Shown: positions 60,001 to 64,000 of the stretch, one piece after another
Position numbering within the stretch: position 1 is the stretch's first letter
Layout: each line of letters starts with the position of its first letter
NCBI RefSeq assembly: GCF_051014685.1
Contig: NW_027479531.1
Coordinates: forward strand, 39,695 to 103,694
Length of the DNA: 64,000 nt
Reading direction: 5' to 3'
Source of the DNA: Ptiloglossa arizonensis
Lineage: Eukaryota; Arthropoda; Insecta; Hymenoptera; Colletidae
Notes under the pieces: model-generated
The model's database searches: none
Told to the model about the DNA's origin: nothing
Seen by the model: the letters and a program-made list of their open reading frames with translations, nothing else
Program-made: the position numbers and the translations under genes

Positions 60001-63000
60001 ACATATAACGTATAACGTATAACGTATAACGTATAACGTATAACGTATAACGTATAACGTATAACGTATAACGTATAACGTATAACGTATAACGTATAAC
60101 GTATAACGTATAACGTATAACGTATAACGTATAACGTATAACGTATAACGTATAACGTATAACGTATAACGTATAACGTATAACGTATAACGTATAACGT
60201 ATAAACGTATAACGTATAACGTATAACGTGTAACGTAAACGTGTAACGTATAACGTATAACGTATAACGGATAACGTATAACGTATAACGGATAACGCAT
60301 TGCGTATAACGTATAACGTATAACGTATAACGGATGACGTAACACGTATAACGTATAACGTATACCGCATAACGTATAACGTATAACGTATAACGTATAA
60401 AGTTTAACGTATAACGTATAACGTATAACGTATAACGTATAACGTATAACGTATAACGTATAACGTATAACGCATAACATATAACGTAAAACGTAAAACG
60501 TATAAGGTATAACGTATAACGCATAACGTATAACGTATAACGTATAACGCATAACGTATAACGTATAACGTATAACGTATAACGTATAACGTATAACGTA
60601 TAACGTATAACGTATAACGTATAAGGTATAACGTATAACGTATAACGTATAACGTATAACGTATAACGTATAACGTTTAACGTATAACGTATAACGTATA
60701 ACGTATAACGTATAACGTATAACGTATAACGTATAACGTATAACGTATAACGTATAACGTATAACGTATAACGTATAACGTATAACGTATAACGAATAAC
60801 GTATAACGTATAACGTATAACGTATAACGTATAACGTATAACGTATAACGTATAACGTATTACGTATAAACGTATAACGTGTAACGTATACCGTATAACG
60901 TATAACGGATAACGTATAACGTATAACGGATAACGCATTACGTATAACGCATAACGTATAACGTATAACGTATAACGTATAACGTATAACGTATAACGTA
61001 TAACGTATAACGTGTAAGGGTATAACGTGTAACGTATAACGTATAACGTATAACGGATAACGTATAACGTATAACGGATAACGCATTGCGTATAACGTAT
61101 AACGTATAACGTATAACGGATGACGTAACACGTATAACGTATAACGTATACCGCATAACGTATAACGTATAACGTATAACGTATAACGTTTAACGTATAA
61201 CGTATAACGTATAACGTATAACGTATAACGTATAACGTATAACGTATAACGCATAACATATAACGTAAAACGTATAACGTATAAGGTATAACGTATAACG
61301 CATAACGTATAACGTATAACGCATAACGTATAACGTATAACGTATAACGTATAACGTATAACGTATAACGTATAAGGTATAACGTATAACGTATAACGTA
61401 TAACGTATAACGTATAACGTATAACGTTTAACGTATAACGTATAACGTATAACGTATAACGTATAACGTATAACGTATAACGTATAACGTATAACGTATA
61501 ACGTATAACGTATAACGTATAACGTATAACGTATAACGTATAACGTATAACGTATAACGTATAACGTATAACGTATAACGTATAACGTATAACGTATAAC
61601 GTATAACGTATAACGTATAACGTGTAACGTATAACGTATAACGTATAACGGATAACGTATAACGTGATAACGGATAACGCATTACGTATAACGTATAACG
61701 TATAACGTATAACGGATGACGTAACACGTATAACGTATAACGTATATCCGCATAACGTATAACGTATAACGTATAACGTATAACGTATAGCGTATAACGT
61801 ATAACGTATAACGTGTAACGTATAACGTGTAACGTATAACGTATAACGTATAACGTATAACGTATAACGTATAACGTATAACGTATAACGTATAACGTAT
61901 AACGTATAACGTATAACGTATAACGTATAACGTATAACGTATAACGTATAACGTATAACGTATAACGTATAAAGTATAACGTATAACGTATAACGTATAA
62001 CGTATAACGTATAACGTATAACGTGTAACGTATAACGTATAACGTATAACGGATAACGTATAACGTATAACGGATAACGCATTGCGTATAACGTATAACG
62101 TATAACGTATAACGGATGACGTAACACGTATAACGTATAACGTATACCGCATAACGTATAACGTATAACGTATAACGTATAACGTATAACGTATAACGTT
62201 TAACGTATTACGTATAACATATAACGTATAACGTATAACGTATAACGTATAACGTATAACGTATAACGTATAACGTATAACGTATAACGTATAACGTATA
62301 ACGTATAACGTATAACGTACAACGTATAACGTATTAACGAATAACGTATAACGTATAACGTATAACGTATAACGTATAACGTATAACGTATAACGTATAA
62401 CGTATAACGTATAACGTATAACGTATAACGTATAACGTGTAACGTATAACGTGTAACGTATAACGTATAACGTATAACGGATAACGTATAACGTATAACG
62501 GATAACGCATTGCGTATAACGTATAACGTATAACGTATAACGGATGACGTAACACGTATAACGTATAACGTATACCGCAATAACGTATAACGTATAACGT
62601 ATAACGTATAACGTTTAACGTATAACGTATAACGTATAACGTATAACGTATAACGTATAACGTATAACGTATAACGCATAACATATAACGTAAAACGTAT
62701 AACGTATAAGGTATAGCGTATAACGCATAACGTATAACGTATAACGCATAACGTATAACGTATAACGTATAACGTATAACGTATAACGTATAACGTATAA
62801 CGTATAACGTATAACGTATAAGGTATAACGTGATAACGTATAACGTATAACGTATAACGTATAACGTATAACGTTTAACGTATAACGTATAACGTATAAC
62901 GTATAACGTATAACGTATAACGTATAACGTATAACGTATAACGTATAACGTATAACGTATAACGTATAACGTATAACGTATAACGTATAACGTATAACGT

Positions 63001-64000
63001 ATAACGTATAACGTATAACGTATAACGTATAACGTATAACGTATAACGTATAACGTATAACGTATAACGTATAACGTATAACGTGTAACGTATACCGTAT
63101 AACGTATAACGGATAACGTATAACGGTATAAACGGATAACGCATTACGTATAACGTATAACGTATAACGTATAACGGATGACGTAACACGTATAACGTAT
63201 AACGTATACCGCATAACGTATAACGTATTACGTATAACGTATAACGTATAGCGTATAACGTATAATGTATAACGTGTAACGTTATTACGTGTAACGTATA
63301 ACGTATAACGTATAACGTATAACGTATAACGTATAACGTATAACGTATAACGTATAACGTATAACGTATAACGTATAACGTTATAACGTATAACGTATAA
63401 CGTATAACGTATAACGTATAACGTATAACGTATAACGTATAACGTTATAACGTGTAACGTATAACGTGTAACGTATAACGTGTAACGTATAACGTGTAAC
63501 GTATAACGTATAACGTATAAACGGATAACGTATAACGTATAACGGATAACGCATTACGTATAACGTATAACGTATAACGCATAACGAATAACGTAAAACG
63601 TATAACGTATAAGGTATAACGTATAACGCATAACGTATAACGGATAACGCATAACGTATAACGCATAACGTATAACGTATAACGTATAACGTATAACGTA
63701 TAACGTATAAGGATAACGTATAACGTTAACGTATAACGTATAACGTATAACGTTTTAACGTATAACGGTATAACGTATAACGTATAACGTATAACGTATA
63801 ACGTATAACGTATAACGTATAACGTATAACGTATAACGTATAACGTATAACGTATAACGTATAACGTATAACGTATAACGTATAACGTATAACGTATAAC
63901 GTATAACGTATAACGTATAACGTATAACGTATAACGTTTAACGTATAACGTATAACGTGTAACGTATAACGTATAACGTATAACGGATAACGTATAACGT
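57047..64000 (-). repeat. Legible distal right arm with scattered indels
   Basis: Cassette order is the exact reverse of 42.7-48.9 kb. Single-base insertions occur at intervals, such as CCGCAATAACG near 62577, GTGATAACGG near 61663, CGCAATTGCG near 59850 and TATATCCGC near 61744, where the left arm has the expected unit. The tail end (63.4-63.7 kb) mirrors the half-cassette and tail region at about 42.2-42.5 kb, including the TTATTCG variant near 42362 (63584). Confidence 0.83.

Larger units (their letters stand above)
52951..64000 (-). repeat. Same heptamer satellite, inverted orientation
   Basis: From 52,951 the + strand reads TATAACG units, the reverse complement of the preceding array. 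All cassette markers appear reverse-complemented: GGATGACGTAACAC for the core, CGCATTGCG or CGCATTACG for heptamer 11, CGTGTAACG for TTACACG. Core starts are 53399, 53728, 54486, 54990, 55626 (degenerate), 55907 (degenerate), 56298, 57047, 57698, 57925, 58143, 58580, 59179, 59509, 59898, 60332, 61118, 61714, 62114, 62542 and 63176. The tract carries scattered 1-2 base indels that the forward array lacks before 48.7 kb, and it runs off the end of the window. Confidence 0.97.
52951..64000 (-). repeat. Right arm of the ~11-kb palindrome
   Basis: For each core pair, left core end plus right core start lies between 105,892 and 105,951, a drift of about 59 bases over 11 kb. Rare variants are mirrored: TTCTACG at 47586 with its complement at 58319; a TTTTGCG variant at 47891-47900 with 58011-58020; a C-to-T pair at 47271-47280 with 58632-58641; ACATTATA at 42681-42690 with 63261-63270. 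Away from the centre the right arm is slightly longer than the left, by 1 to 11 bases per interval (for example 634 against 630, 786 against 777), always through small non-heptamer insertions. Confidence 0.9.

Noticed and set aside
1..64000. Dozens of long open reading frames encoding VIRYTLY-type repeat proteins
   Set aside because: Overlapping frames on one strand all read the same heptapeptide, there is no codon bias or unique domain, starts and stops fall at random repeat variants, and the coding strand flips with the array. They follow from the repeat length.
1..64000. CRISPR array
   Set aside because: There are no unique spacers. Sequence between cassettes is the same heptamer, and cassette spacing varies from 28 to 973 bp.
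1..64000. Telomeric repeat array
   Set aside because: A 7-bp unit suggests comparison with TTTAGGG, but TTATACG lacks the G-rich strand typical of telomeres, does not match a known telomere motif I recognise, and is arranged in higher-order repeats. Subtelomeric location cannot be excluded.
52951..64000. Promoter boxes (TATAAC every 7 bp) and stem-loop terminators
   Set aside because: TATA-like strings are part of every unit and carry no positional information. No gene exists to be served by them.
1..64000. Entirely synthetic or low-complexity assembler collapse
   Set aside because: The consistent cassette classes, the shared rare variants at exact multiples of 7 and the abrupt quality change argue that 4-48 kb is real satellite. 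Copy number and the palindrome remain open to assembly error.

Overview
The whole 64 kb window is satellite DNA. I find no protein-coding gene, RNA gene, transposon or unique sequence. The basic unit is a 7-bp repeat, TTATACG read on the + strand (TATAACG on the other strand). It has 2 G/C bases in 7 and one CpG per unit. Arrays of this length and hierarchy point to eukaryotic constitutive heterochromatin (centromeric, pericentromeric or subtelomeric). Nothing in the window allows a species call.

The array is hierarchical. Substituted heptamers form a recurring cassette of 19 heptamers (133 bp), recognisable by a 14-base core, GTGTTACGTCATCC. I count by eye 109 cores on + (1 to 52.5 kb) and 21 on - (53.4 to 63.2 kb). 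Cassettes fall into classes A, B, C, C' and D, set by heptamers 11 and 18. They follow one another in a preferred order separated by tracts with their own marker heptamers. The A-B-C-D series spans about 1.65 kb. Longer copies are offset by about 4.1, 5.0, 9.7 and 12.15 kb. From 4136 to 48194 every core-to-core distance I computed is an exact multiple of 7 bp.

Layout: 1-2404 HOR (higher-order repeat) block; 2405-4020 cassette-free divergent block; 4021 to about 19.3 kb D-bearing domain; 19.3-21.9 kb transition; 21.9-48.7 kb C'-bearing domain, containing a 12.15-kb duplication (27.2-34.3 kb and 39.3-46.4 kb); 48.75-52.95 kb same array with many phase-breaking indels; 52,951 abrupt strand switch; 52,951-64,000 inverted array, with a badly scrambled stretch at 55.27-57.05 kb.

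The most notable feature is that the inverted part is a mirror copy of the preceding 11 kb. All 21 minus-strand cores pair with plus-strand cores, and paired coordinates always sum to 105,892-105,951. Rare variants are mirrored too. The window therefore contains at least 11 kb of each arm of a palindrome centred near 52,954. Indels cluster around the centre and are not mirrored, so a fold-back read or assembly artefact is the leading explanation; a real inverted duplication remains possible.

The long open reading frames are arithmetic by-products. Three heptamers make seven codons with no stop, so all three frames of the GTTATAC strand read the same peptide, VIRYTLY, repeated. The complementary strand hits TAA continually. 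I annotate no coding sequence.
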